Assembly (NCBI GenBank): GCA_958296175.1
Contig: OY282448.1
Span: 620,001 to 684,000 of the forward strand
Origin: an uncultured Chloroflexota bacterium
GTDB lineage: Bacteria > Chloroflexota > UBA11872
Length of the DNA: 64,000 nt
Direction of reading: 5' to 3'
Part shown: piece after piece, positions 45,973 to 54,366 of the stretch
Layout of the letters: the number at the start of each line of letters is the position of its first letter
Numbering within the stretch: the first letter of the stretch is position 1
Notes under the pieces: generated by a model
Databases searched by the model: none
What the model saw: the letters and a program-made list of their open reading frames with translations, nothing else
What the model was told of the DNA's origin: nothing
Program-made: the position numbers and the translations under genes

Positions 45973-47364
45973 ATGAGCGAACCGAACTGGGCCAACCGCA
46001 CCGTCTGGACGGCTGACAATCTGGACGTGATGCGCGGCATGAACAGCGAGTCCGTTGACCTGATCTACCTCGACCCGCCGTTCAACAGCAACCGGACGTA
46101 CGAAGCCCCCATCGGCTCGAAGGCCGCAGGCGCGGCCTTCAAGGACTCGTGGACGCTGAGCGACGTGGACGACGCCTGGCACGGCGAAATCGCCGAGCGG
46201 CATCCGGCGCTGTACCGCGTGATCGACGCCGCGGAGTTGTCGCACGGCACGGGCATGAAGTCGTACTTGATCATGATGGGCGTGCGGATGCTGGAGATTC
46301 GCCGTCTGCTGAAATCGACCGGCAGCCTGTACGTGCACTGCGACCCGACGGCAGGCCACTATCTGAAGTTGCTGCTGGACGCGGTATTTGGCGCCGAAAG
46401 CTTTCGAAGCCATATCGCGTGGAAGCGGACGAGCGCGCACAGCGACGCACGACAGGGCAGGCGGCAGCATGGCCGCGTGCAGGACTTCATCTTCTTTGTC
46501 ACCAAAGGCGGCGGCTGGACGTGGAATGTGCTGTATTCAGCGTACGATCGGGACTATGTCGATCAACTGTATCGGCACGTCGAGCCGGAAACTGGTCGAC
46601 GGTATCAACTCGACAATCTGACAGGGCCAGGCGGCACAGGCAGGGGCAATCCTGCGTACGAAGTCATGGGCGTCACGCGATCATGGCGATACAGCAAGGA
46701 GCGCATGGAAGAGTTGATTGCGCAGGGGCGCGTCGTGCAGTCCAGGCCAGGCGCGGTTCCTCGCTATAAGCGCTACCTCGACGAAATGCCCGGCGTCCCT
46801 CTGCAAGATGTCTGGACCGACGTCAAACCGATCGGGTCGCGGGCCAGAGAACGCGTCGGGTATCCCACCCAAAAGCCGCTGGCCTTGTTGGAACGGATTA
46901 TCAAAGCATCCTCGAACGAGGGCGACGTCGTACTCGACCCGTTCTGCGGCTGCGCGACGACGCTGGTGGCGGCGCACCGGCTGGGCCGCCAGTGGGCCGG
47001 GATCGACCTGTCCGAGGTCGCCATACGCCTGGTGCACGAGCGGTTAGGGCGGGAAAGCGAGGCGCTCGGTCCGGTACAGGTCCACGCGCGGACCGACATG
47101 CCGCAACGGACGGATTTGGGCGAGCTGCCCGACTACGGAACGCACAAGCATCAGCTTTACGGCAAGCAGGAAGGCAAGTGCGCCGGGTGTCGGGCGTTGT
47201 TCCCGTTCAGAAACATGACTGTCGATCACGTCGTGGCGCGCTCACGGGGCGGCAGCGACCACATGGACAACTTGCAGCTGCTCTGCGGCGCGTGCAACTC
47301 GACCAAGGGCGCTGGAACACAGGAGGCTCTAATCGCACGCCTCAAGATACTCGGAGTGTTGTAG
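45973..47364 (+). CDS. DNA methyltransferase fused to an HNH nuclease domain
   Basis: The 463-residue protein has a beta-class DNA amino-methyltransferase core: motif IV DPPF at 34-37 and, near residue 322, SAM motif I in DPFCGCATTLVA. The phrase PTQKPLALLERIIKASS is a family mark. After a short linker, about residues 400-460 form an HNH domain: GKCAGC, then MTVDHVVARSRGGSDHMDNLQ and LCGACN, with two CxxC pairs for zinc. Methylation and cutting on one chain suggests a type II-like restriction-modification or nicking function. Sequence specificity cannot be read. Confidence 0.88.
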   Translation: MSEPNWANRTVWTADNLDVMRGMNSESVDLIYLDPPFNSNRTYEAPIGSKAAGAAFKDSWTLSDVDDAWHGEIAERHPALYRVIDAAELSHGTGMKSYLIMMGVRMLEIRRLLKSTGSLYVHCDPTAGHYLKLLLDAVFGAESFRSHIAWKRTSAHSDARQGRRQHGRVQDFIFFVTKGGGWTWNVLYSAYDRDYVDQLYRHVEPETGRRYQLDNLTGPGGTGRGNPAYEVMGVTRSWRYSKERMEELIAQGRVVQSRPGAVPRYKRYLDEMPGVPLQDVWTDVKPIGSRARERVGYPTQKPLALLERIIKASSNEGDVVLDPFCGCATTLVAAHRLGRQWAGIDLSEVAIRLVHERLGRESEALGPVQVHARTDMPQRTDLGELPDYGTHKHQLYGKQEGKCAGCRALFPFRNMTVDHVVARSRGGSDHMDNLQLLCGACNSTKGAGTQEALIARLKILGVL

Positions 47365-47478
47365 CTGAGGGTCCATATGGTACGGCTGTCATATACGAGC
47401 TATTGATTTCCTCGGCGGATGCTCGATCTGGTGAGGGTCGAAAGTCATGGGCGTGGCCCTCGGTGGAGCGTGGACGAC

Positions 47479-49278
47479 TTAGCCGGCGACAGGCGCTCGC
47501 AGCGTGTCAGCCGCCTCGGCGCCGTCGCTGGCGGCGCTTTCCAGGCGCCAGCGGGCGGTGAGTTCCTGGCGGTCGACCATGTCGGCGTACCAGCCGCCGC
47601 GCGCCAGCAGGTCGTCGTGGGATCCGGCGGCGGACACGCGGCCGCCGCGCAGCACCACGATGCGGTCGGCGCGGCGTACGGTGGCCAGGCGGTGGGCGAT
47701 GACCAGCGTGGTGCGCTGTTTGGTGAGCCGGTCCAGCGCCTCCTGGATCAGCGCCTCGGTTTCGGCGTCCACCGACGAGGTGGCCTCGTCCAGTACCAGG
47801 ATGGGCGAGTCTTTCAGCACGGCGCGGGCGATGGAGATGCGCTGCTGCTGGCCGCCGGACAGGCGCACGCCGCGTTCGCCGATGCGGGTGTCGTAGCCGT
47901 TGGGCAGGCGTTCGGCGAATTCGTCCACGTTGGCGGCGCGCGCGGCGGCCAGCAGGTCCGCGTCGGTTGCGTCGGGCCGGCCGAAGGCGATGTTGGAGCG
48001 GATGGTGCCGCTGAAGAGAAATACTTCTTGCATGACCATGGAGATGTTGGCGCGCAGCCAGGCTTGCGGCACGTCGCGCACGTTGACGCCGCCCACGCGC
48101 ACCGCGCCGCGCTGCACGTCGTAGAAGCGCGGCACCAGGTGGGCGCAGGTGCTTTTGCCCACGCCGGTCGGCCCGACCAGAGCAATCAGCTCGCCGGCAT
48201 CGGCGCGGAAGGACACGCGCTCCAACACGGGTTCCTGCGACTCGTAGCGGAAGTCGACCGCGTCGAACTCGATGGACCAGGACGGGTTGGCCGGGGCGGC
48301 GGCGTTCGGCTTGTCGCGCAGGTCGGACTCGACGTCGAGCAGCTCGAACACGCGGTCGGTGCTGGCCATGGCTTTCTGGAGGTTTTCGCTGATGGCGGCC
48401 AGGGCAATGATGGGCTGGTAGATATGCCCCAGGTACACCACAAACACGAACAGGTCGGCCACGGGTATCGCGCCGCGCAGCGTCAGGTCGCCGCCCACGG
48501 CCACCACCAGGATCAGGCCAAGCCCGGCCAGCAGCTCGATGAGGCCGGAGGGAATGAGCGAGTAGACCTGGGCGCGCTCGATGTCGTCGCGGAAGCGCCG
48601 CCAGCCGGTCTCGACACGCGCCAGCTGCTGCGGCTCGCGGCCGAAGGCTTTGATGACGGCGTAGCCGGCGATGCCTTCGGTGACGGTGGCGGTCACGTTG
48701 GCCATCGACTCGCGCACCACGCGCCAAGAGCTGCGGATGCGCGGAAACAGATACCGCCCCAGCAGCACGATCACCGGTATGGGCAGCAGCGCCAGCAAGG
48801 CGAGCTGCCAGTTGATGACGAACAGCGCCGTCAACATGGCGGTGGGCAAGGCGACCGCCAGCGCGGTTTCGGGGATGCCGTGGGCCACGAAGTCCTCCAC
48901 CGTCTCCACGTCGCCCACCGAGCGCGACACCAGCGCGCCTACGCGGCGGTCGGTAAAGAAGCGGTGCGGCAGGGACTGCACGTGTCGGTAGAGCGTCACC
49001 ATCATGGCGTGCTGCACGTTGTAGGCCGCCCAGTGCGAGAGCAGGCCGTAGACGTAGCGCGCCAGCGACCGCAGCACGAACGCGCCCACCAGGGCGGCCA
49101 CGACCAGGGCCATGGCGTTGGCGGCCACCGAGCCTTCCTCGTGCCAGATCAGAATCTGCCGCACCAGCAGAGGCGGGACCAGGCCGCTGGCGGTGAATAC
49201 CAGACCGGCGGCCACCGACCCGCCCAAGGTGCGGTGCTCGCCGCGGGTGAAGCGCGAAAGCCGCCGGATGAAGGTCAT
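47479..49278 (-). CDS. ABC exporter, fused permease-ATPase (MsbA/multidrug type)
   Basis: The 599-residue half-transporter has six membrane helices in about residues 15-310 and a nucleotide-binding domain at about 345-580. Walker A is GPTGVGKST, the signature is [14 protein letters not shown], Walker B is ILVLDEATSSVD and the H-loop is in VIAHRLATV. It should act as a homodimer exporting lipids or hydrophobic compounds. It lies between the two DNA methyltransferase genes on the opposite strand. Confidence 0.93.
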   Translation of the reverse strand: MTFIRRLSRFTRGEHRTLGGSVAAGLVFTASGLVPPLLVRQILIWHEEGSVAANAMALVVAALVGAFVLRSLARYVYGLLSHWAAYNVQHAMMVTLYRHVQSLPHRFFTDRRVGALVSRSVGDVETVEDFVAHGIPETALAVALPTAMLTALFVINWQLALLALLPIPVIVLLGRYLFPRIRSSWRVVRESMANVTATVTEGIAGYAVIKAFGREPQQLARVETGWRRFRDDIERAQVYSLIPSGLIELLAGLGLILVVAVGGDLTLRGAIPVADLFVFVVYLGHIYQPIIALAAISENLQKAMASTDRVFELLDVESDLRDKPNAAAPANPSWSIEFDAVDFRYESQEPVLERVSFRADAGELIALVGPTGVGKSTCAHLVPRFYDVQRGAVRVGGVNVRDVPQAWLRANISMVMQEVFLFSGTIRSNIAFGRPDATDADLLAAARAANVDEFAERLPNGYDTRIGERGVRLSGGQQQRISIARAVLKDSPILVLDEATSSVDAETEALIQEALDRLTKQRTTLVIAHRLATVRRADRIVVLRGGRVSAAGSHDDLLARGGWYADMVDRQELTARWRLESAASDGAEAADTLRAPVAG

Positions 49279-49382
49279 GCGCGCAGCCTACCCGACATTG
49301 CGGAACGGCGCGTGACGGGGCCGTTGCCGCGGGCGCCCCAATCCCACTGCACCCGATACAGCCGCACGCGAGCGCGCGCCCG

Positions 49383-49412
49383 TTGACAACCAGCGGGCGC
49401 GGCCTGCATTAT
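49383..49412 (+). promoter_or_regulatory. Promoter upstream of the second methyltransferase
   Basis: A perfect -35 TTGACA (49383-49388) is followed after 18 bp by CATTAT (49407-49412), which matches four of six -10 bases. A palindrome lies about 60 bp downstream. Confidence 0.5.
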
Positions 49413-49472
49413 TCTATGCAAGAGGCTCGCGCGGCAGCGCTGATGACACAAGTACCACCCACAAACGCACGC

Positions 49473-49489
49473 CAAACGATAATCGTTTG
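49473..49489 (+). promoter_or_regulatory. Perfect 17-bp palindrome in the leader of the SPPY methyltransferase
   Basis: CAAACGAT-A-ATCGTTTG is a perfect 8+1+8 dyad between the promoter and the methyltransferase start. It is AT-rich against its surroundings. Operators of controller proteins or autoregulating methyltransferases look like this. Confidence 0.5.
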
Positions 49490-49575
49490 CCTCGAACGCG
49501 CCGTCCGCTGCTCGACACCTGCATCAGACAGGCGTCGGGTTGGAGATTCGTGCGTCCACCGACAGCATTGACGCA

Positions 49576-50424
49576 ATGACCGTACGACCCTTCGACGTGT
49601 CGGCGATGACCGTCGTCGACAACTGCGTCATCCCTGGCGATTGTCTGGACGTGCTGAAAGAACTGCCTTCGAACAGCGTCGACCTGATCGTTACGTCGCC
49701 GCCGTATGCCGACGCCCGGAAACGCACCTACGGCGGCGTCAGCCCAGAGGCGTATGTCGAGTGGTTTTCTCCGCGGGCAACGGAGATGCTGCGCGTGCTC
49801 GCGCCCACAGGTTCGTTCGTGCTCAACATCAAGGAAAAGGCCGTCGACGGCGAGCGGCACACCTATGTGCTGGAACTCATCTTGCACCTCAAACACGACC
49901 TGGGCTTCCGCTGGGTGGAGGAATACGTCTGGCACAAGACGACGGCCGCCCCCGGCAAATGGCGTTACCGCTTCCGCGACGCCTGGGAACGCATCCTGCA
50001 TTTCTCCAAGACCAAAGACGTCAAAATGAACCAGGATGCAGTGAAAGTTCCCGTTGGCGATTGGACGAAGGCGCGCTTGAAGAACATGAGTTCGAACGAT
50101 CTCGTGCGGCGCGAATCGGGGACGAACTCTGGAGTTGGCCGCCGCATCAGCGCCTGGACCGACCGCAAGCTCGTGTATCCCACGAACGTCCTGCACGCAT
50201 CCCCCGTGGCGCACAACACCGGACACAGCGCGCCGTTTCCCGACTGGCTGCCCGAGTTCTTCATTAAGCTCTTCACGGACCCCGGCGACGTGGTCGTCGA
50301 TCCGTTTGCCGGCAGCGGCACCACCGTGCGCACAGCAACGAGGCTCGGCCGGCGCGCCATTGGCATCGAGATTCAGGCCGAGGCGACAGATGTGCCCTGC
50401 GCACAGTCCGCGTTGGCTTCCTGA
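49576..50424 (+). CDS. DNA methyltransferase, SPPY (N4-cytosine-type) family
   Basis: The protein of about 282 residues has the catalytic motif TSPPYADARKRTYGG (SPPY at 41-44) and the SAM motif DPFAGSGTT near residue 240, the order seen in beta-class enzymes. SPPY usually means N4-cytosine methylation. Start ATG 49576 was chosen; ATG 49606 is also possible, and TTG 49540 is less likely. No cognate restriction gene lies beside it, so it may be an orphan, or work with the methyltransferase-HNH protein 2 kb away. Confidence 0.88.
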   Translation: MTVRPFDVSAMTVVDNCVIPGDCLDVLKELPSNSVDLIVTSPPYADARKRTYGGVSPEAYVEWFSPRATEMLRVLAPTGSFVLNIKEKAVDGERHTYVLELILHLKHDLGFRWVEEYVWHKTTAAPGKWRYRFRDAWERILHFSKTKDVKMNQDAVKVPVGDWTKARLKNMSSNDLVRRESGTNSGVGRRISAWTDRKLVYPTNVLHASPVAHNTGHSAPFPDWLPEFFIKLFTDPGDVVVDPFAGSGTTVRTATRLGRRAIGIEIQAEATDVPCAQSALAS

Positions 50425-50623
50425 GGATCGACGAGGGTAAGCGCCCAACGGGTTCACACGGGCCGACGCCGAACAGCATCGGCGCTTCGGCGGAAAAACG
50501 CGGGCGGCGCCTGTGCGTGAACGTCGAGGCTTTGGCGGCTTGGATTTCTTGCCGTTCCGAGGGTGAGACGCTTGGGTGATGCAGGGCTTTTGGGGAGGGT
50601 CTTCCCGTGCGGCATCGAGGCGG

Positions 50624-50664
50624 CCCCTCACCCTAACCCTCTCCCCGCGGCGCGGGGAGAGGGG
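50624..50664. repeat. REP-like palindrome (copy 3)
   Basis: CCCCTCACCCTAACCCTCTCC is followed by a CCGCGGCGCGG centre and GGAGAGGGG. It shares stem and tail with copies near 15049, 23732, 57130, 62591 and 62712. Confidence 0.85.
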
Positions 50665-50732
50665 AAAGAGCGGCGCGGGACGGGGGGAACGGTGCGCGGG
50701 GAGAGAGGAAGGAGTGGCGCGGGACGGGGGGC

Positions 50733-50790
50733 GGTGTGCGTTCGGCCCAGTCTGGCATCATCGCGCGCGGATAGACGACCCAGGCGCGAC
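50733..50790 (-). pseudogene. Fragment of a VOC/glyoxalase-family gene
   Basis: On the minus strand this stretch encodes VVYPRAMMPDWAERTPP, nearly identical to VVFPRAMMPDWAERRPS of the intact VOC gene 1 kb downstream, and the DNA matches over about 55 bp. Nothing else of the gene remains, so this is a relic of a duplication or recombination. Confidence 0.6.
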
Positions 50791-50947
50791 GCCGGGCGCG
50801 GCGCGGGGCGGCCTCAGCGCTGCATGCGGGGAGCGGGTCCGCCGGGCGCGCGGGGCGGCCCCAGCGCTGCATTCGGGGGCGGTCCGCCGTGCGTGCGCGG
50901 CCGCGGGTGTCGGCGCGGTTGGGACGCTGCGGAGGGATTGGCACGGG

Positions 50948-51277
50948 ATGGCGTACGACGAAGGCTTGGCGCAGCGGGTGCGCGAAGCGCTGGCGCACGA
51001 GCAGGGGCTGACAGAGCGGCGGATGTTCGGCGGGGTCTGCTTCATGCTCGACGGCAACATGGCCGTGGGCATTTCCGGCGAAGAGCTGGTGGTGCGCACG
51101 GGCCCGCAGCGCTACGTCGAAGCGCTGGCGCGTCCGCACGCGCGGGTGTTCGACTTTACCGGGCGGCCGATGCGGGGCTGGGTGTTCGCGGCGCCGGCGG
51201 GGGAGGACGAAGACGCGGACTTGCGCGGCTGGGTTGCGTTGGGGGTGGCCTACGCGAGGTCGCTGCCGCCGAAGTAG
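50948..51277 (+). CDS. TfoX/Sxy N-terminal-domain protein
   Basis: This 109-residue protein matches the TfoX_N domain: RRMFGGVCFMLDGNMAVGIS followed by LVVRTGPQRY and a C-terminal MRGWVFAAPAG. The full competence regulator has a second domain that is absent here. Stand-alone versions are widespread and of unknown function. ATG at 50948 is preceded by a GGAGG about 15 bp upstream, which is distant. Confidence 0.82.
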   Translation: MAYDEGLAQRVREALAHEQGLTERRMFGGVCFMLDGNMAVGISGEELVVRTGPQRYVEALARPHARVFDFTGRPMRGWVFAAPAGEDEDADLRGWVALGVAYARSLPPK

Positions 51278-51585
51278 CCGTCGGGGTCGGCAGACCGCGC
51301 CTCCCCGTCATTCCTCTCGGTCACCGTCGGTGTGGAACGCGGCCGCGGTATGCGGGCGCTGAACCTGCGCGCCGCAGACCGTAGGTCCCAGCTCCCGGCC
51401 TACGCGGAGACGAGGCCCGCACGCAGCGCGGCAGCGCCCCAGGCTCCCGATCTACGCAGAGACAGGCCGCCGAGCCCTGCGCGCGAACGCCAACCATCCA
51501 GCCGCCGGCCTACGCGAGGATAGGCTTCGCGGGAATGGCGGATTGCTCCCAGGCCCCTCGCGGGAGAGAGGCCGAAGGAACGCCG
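51278..51585. other. Intergenic spacer with short degenerate repeats
   Basis: Three imperfect copies of a CCTACGCGGAGA-like unit lie at about 51400-51530, the last followed by TTCGCGGGAATGG. These look like decayed palindromic elements. No gene is seen. Confidence 0.5.
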
Positions 51586-51951
51586 TCACACCTGATTCAG
51601 GACGTACTCGTTGCCGTCGGGGTCGCGGAAGTTGACGTAGGTGCCCCAGGGCATCTGCTGGGGTTCCTCGGTGAACTCGACGCCGGCGGCGCTCATGCGG
51701 TCGTAGGCGGCCTGGACGTCGGAGCACTCGAAAACGATGGAGGGGCGGCGTTCGGCCCAGTCGGGCATCATCGCGCGCGGGAAGACGACCAGCCGCGACT
51801 GCGCGCCGGACGGCGCGACTTCCAGCCAGTCGCCGTCGGGGCCCATGCTTTGCCGCTTGCGAACTTCGAAGCCGACGCGCTCCACCCAGAAGCGCTCGGC
51901 CTCTTTCTGGTCGGACACATAGACAGCTGCGGTTGCGATGTTGTCGATCAT
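51586..51951 (-). CDS. VOC-family (glyoxalase/bleomycin-resistance fold) protein
   Basis: The 121-residue protein has the paired beta-alpha-beta-beta-beta modules of the vicinal-oxygen-chelate superfamily: IATAAVYVSDQKEAERFWVE at the start and YVNFRDPDGNEYVLNQV at the end, with the usual C-terminal Glu. Substrates vary widely, and none can be assigned. An AGGA site precedes the ATG. Confidence 0.85.
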   Translation of the reverse strand: MIDNIATAAVYVSDQKEAERFWVERVGFEVRKRQSMGPDGDWLEVAPSGAQSRLVVFPRAMMPDWAERRPSIVFECSDVQAAYDRMSAAGVEFTEEPQQMPWGTYVNFRDPDGNEYVLNQV

Positions 51952-51982
51952 GGCGGGGGTCCTTTCAGACGCGGACGCTGGC

Positions 51983-52021
51983 TTCCCGCGCTCCGTCGCC
52001 GCGGAGCGTGCATCGCGGGAA
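51983..52021. terminator. Two-stem inverted repeat between VOC and aapP genes
   Basis: TTCCCGCG pairs with CGCGGGAA, and inside it CTCCG pairs with CGGAG. The element lies between the 3' end of aapP and the start of the VOC gene, both on the minus strand. It could end the aap transcript, and it resembles the common TTCCCGCGAAAGCGGGAA family of extragenic palindromes. Confidence 0.55.
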
Positions 52022-52065
52022 TGACGGCCGAGCCATGCATCCTCGCATAGGTTTCGTGCGGCGCA

Positions 52066-52878
52066 TCAGAGGATTTGGTCGAGGAACATGCGCGTTCGTT
52101 CCTCTTTGGGGTTGCTGAACATCTGGCCGGGGGAGCCGATTTCGACCAGCATGCCTTCGTCGAAGAAGGCCATGCGGTCGGCGACTTCGCGGGCGAAGCC
52201 CATCTCGTGGGTCACGCAGAGCATGGTCATGCCGGTGGCGGCCAGCTCGCGCATGGCGTCCAGCACTTCCTTGATCATCTCGGGGTCGAGCGCCGAGGTG
52301 GGTTCGTCGAAGAGCATGATCTGCGGCTGCATGGCCAGCGCGCGGGCGATGGCCACGCGCTGCTGCTGACCGCCGGAGAGTTCGGCGGGGTATTTGTCCG
52401 CTTGTTCGGGAATGCCCACGCGCTCCAGCAACTGCCGGGCGGCGGCCTCGGCTTCCTGTCGGGGCACGTGCCGCACGCGCTGCGGGGCCAGCGTGATGTT
52501 GTTGAGCACGGTCATGTGCGGAAAGAGGTTGAACTGCTGGAAAACCATGCCCACCTCGCGGCGGATAGCGTCCAGGTTGCGCACGTCGTTGGTCATTTCG
52601 ATGCCGTCCACCACGATGGCGCCGGTCTGGTGTTCTTCCAGGCGGTTGATCATGCGGATGAAGGTGGACTTGCCCGACCCGGAGGGGCCGAAGATGACCA
52701 CGACTTCGCCGCGTTTGACGCGCATGCTGACGTCGCGCACGGCGCAGAAGTCGCCGAACCACTTGTGCACGTGTTCGCAGACGATGATGTCGTCGCGCTG
52801 CTCCAGCGGCAGCCTGGTCACGGCGTCCATGTCCAGCGCCTGGGCGCCGGGTCCGTTGGATTGGTTGGATGCGGCCAT
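52066..52878 (-). CDS. aapP: General L-amino-acid ABC transporter ATP-binding protein
   Basis: This 270-residue ATPase drives amino-acid uptake. It has Walker [10 protein letters not shown], the Q-loop [15 protein letters not shown], the signature [15 protein letters not shown], Walker [16 protein letters not shown] and the H-loop in CVTHEMGFA. It is the last gene of the aapJ-aapQ-aapM-aapP order, 24 bp after aapM. Confidence 0.95.
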   Translation of the reverse strand: MAASNQSNGPGAQALDMDAVTRLPLEQRDDIIVCEHVHKWFGDFCAVRDVSMRVKRGEVVVIFGPSGSGKSTFIRMINRLEEHQTGAIVVDGIEMTNDVRNLDAIRREVGMVFQQFNLFPHMTVLNNITLAPQRVRHVPRQEAEAAARQLLERVGIPEQADKYPAELSGGQQQRVAIARALAMQPQIMLFDEPTSALDPEMIKEVLDAMRELAATGMTMLCVTHEMGFAREVADRMAFFDEGMLVEIGSPGQMFSNPKEERTRMFLDQIL

Positions 52879-52902
52879 GCTGAATCTCCTGCGGCGTTCG
52901 GC

Positions 52903-54366
52903 TTAGCGCCGTCCCACGCCGAGCGCGCGTTCGATGCGCCGGCTCACGAATGACATCGAGAAGGTGAACACCCAGAACACGAGGGCGATGAACACGTAGA
53001 CTTCGCGCCCGTTGTCGAGGAATTCCTGGTTGCCCTGAATGGTCACGCGGCCCATTTCCACCAGGTCCAGCATGCCGATGATGAAGACCAGGCTGGTGTC
53101 TTTGAACAGGCTGATGGACTGGCCCACGATGGCGGGAATGATGTTGCGCAACCCTTGGGGAAGCGTGACCAGCAGGGTGGTTTGCCAGCCGCGCAGGCCC
53201 AGCGCGCGGGCCGCTTCGACCTGGCCCTCCGAGACCGCGGCCATGCCGCCGCGCACGTTTTCGGCCATGTAGGCCGAGCTGAACAGCGTGATGGTGATGG
53301 CCGACAGATAGAGCGCGTCCACGTGGATGTTTGCGGGGAACGTCAGCGGCAGGATGTGGCGGGACATGAAGAGGAGCGTGATGAGGGGCACGCCGCGGAC
53401 CAGCTCGATGAAGCCAACGCAGACCATCTTCACCACCGGCAGGTTGCTTCGGCGCCCCAGCGCCAGCGCAATGCCGAGGGGCATGGACATGACGATGCCA
53501 AAGAGCGCCAGCAGCAGGTTCAGCAACAGGCCGCCGATGTCCTGCGTGTTGACCGGCGTCAGGCCGGGCACGCCTTCGATGCCGCGAATCAGCAGCAGGG
53601 CGGCGATCACGGACACAATGGCGAGGGCGGCCAGGCGCTTGGGGCGGCCGAGGGCCAGCCGCGCCGCCAGGGCGTTCTGCATGGCCGCGGCGCGGCGCAC
53701 CCAGGGGCGGCGCTCCAGGGCCAGCCAGGCCGTCAGCAGATAGCCCAGACCAACGGCGCCGGCATTCAGCAGCCGGGACGCCTGCACGGTCAGCCAAGCC
53801 GCGGGAGGCAGGCGGTTGGGGCGGCGCAGGTACAGGCGCGCCGCCCGCGCATGCAGCGCGGCCGCGACGCGGCGGAACACCGGGAGACGCCCCAGGGTCA
53901 GCCGCGCCGTCAGCAGATAGCCCAGGCCGAGCGCGGCGGTGTTCAGCAGCAGCAGCGCACGGTTGAGCGGCTGCATGCCGTGCGGCAGCAGGCCCACCAC
54001 CAGGAGCACCACGCCCAGCCCCAGGGCGAAGCCGCGCGCCGCGCGCCCCCAGCGCCCCCACGTGACGCCCAGCAGCAGGCAAACCAGCAGCAGCGCGGCC
54101 TGGGGCCGCCAATATTCCGCCGCCGGGTAGAGACCGACCAGATAGAGCGGCGTGCGCGTGGTGACCACCGCCCAGTCGGCGGCAAACAGCAGCCAGCCCA
54201 CCAGGCTGACCAGCGCCCACAGCAGCACCGCGCCCAGCACGACGGTCAGCGCGCTGTTGACTCTGGAGCTGAAGAGGTTCGCGCGCAGCCAGCCGACCAG
54301 GCCCACCGTCATGGCCGGGGGCGGCGGCGGGGGCGGCATGGCCTGGGCGGGCGCGGCGGCGCTCAT
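52903..54366 (-). CDS. aapM: General L-amino-acid ABC transporter permease with internal repeat
   Basis: This 487-residue permease is about 100 residues longer than typical AapM. A Pro-rich start is followed by membrane helices, then two near-identical 47-residue units beginning LNTAALGLGYLLTA (about residue 141) and LNAGAVGLGYLLTA (about 200). The BPD_transp domain (about 280-480) has the EAA-like loop EGQVEAARALGLRG. It overlaps aapQ by one base. Confidence 0.9.
   Translation of the reverse strand: MSAAAPAQAMPPPPPPPAMTVGLVGWLRANLFSSRVNSALTVVLGAVLLWALVSLVGWLLFAADWAVVTTRTPLYLVGLYPAAEYWRPQAALLLVCLLLGVTWGRWGRAARGFALGLGVVLLVVGLLPHGMQPLNRALLLLNTAALGLGYLLTARLTLGRLPVFRRVAAALHARAARLYLRRPNRLPPAAWLTVQASRLLNAGAVGLGYLLTAWLALERRPWVRRAAAMQNALAARLALGRPKRLAALAIVSVIAALLLIRGIEGVPGLTPVNTQDIGGLLLNLLLALFGIVMSMPLGIALALGRRSNLPVVKMVCVGFIELVRGVPLITLLFMSRHILPLTFPANIHVDALYLSAITITLFSSAYMAENVRGGMAAVSEGQVEAARALGLRGWQTTLLVTLPQGLRNIIPAIVGQSISLFKDTSLVFIIGMLDLVEMGRVTIQGNQEFLDNGREVYVFIALVFWVFTFSMSFVSRRIERALGVGRR
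53631..53949 (-). repeat. In-gene tandem duplication (177-bp offset) within aapM
   Basis: The DNA phrase CGTCAGCAGATAGCCCAG occurs at 53731 and 53908, exactly 177 bp (59 codons) apart, and flanking bases are also similar. The duplication keeps the frame and adds a membrane helix plus an Arg-rich stretch per unit. Confidence 0.75.

Larger units (their letters stand above)
50425..50947. other. Intergenic spacer with REP-like palindrome and VOC-gene fragment
   Basis: The 520-bp gap holds the palindromic repeat at 50624-50664 and a short fragment matching the VOC gene. There is no intact coding frame. Confidence 0.6.

Noticed and set aside
50563-51384. Plus-strand frame spanning the REP-like repeat and TfoX gene
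   Set aside because: The TfoX product is in another frame; the N-terminal part translates the palindrome (PHPNPLP-type sequence).
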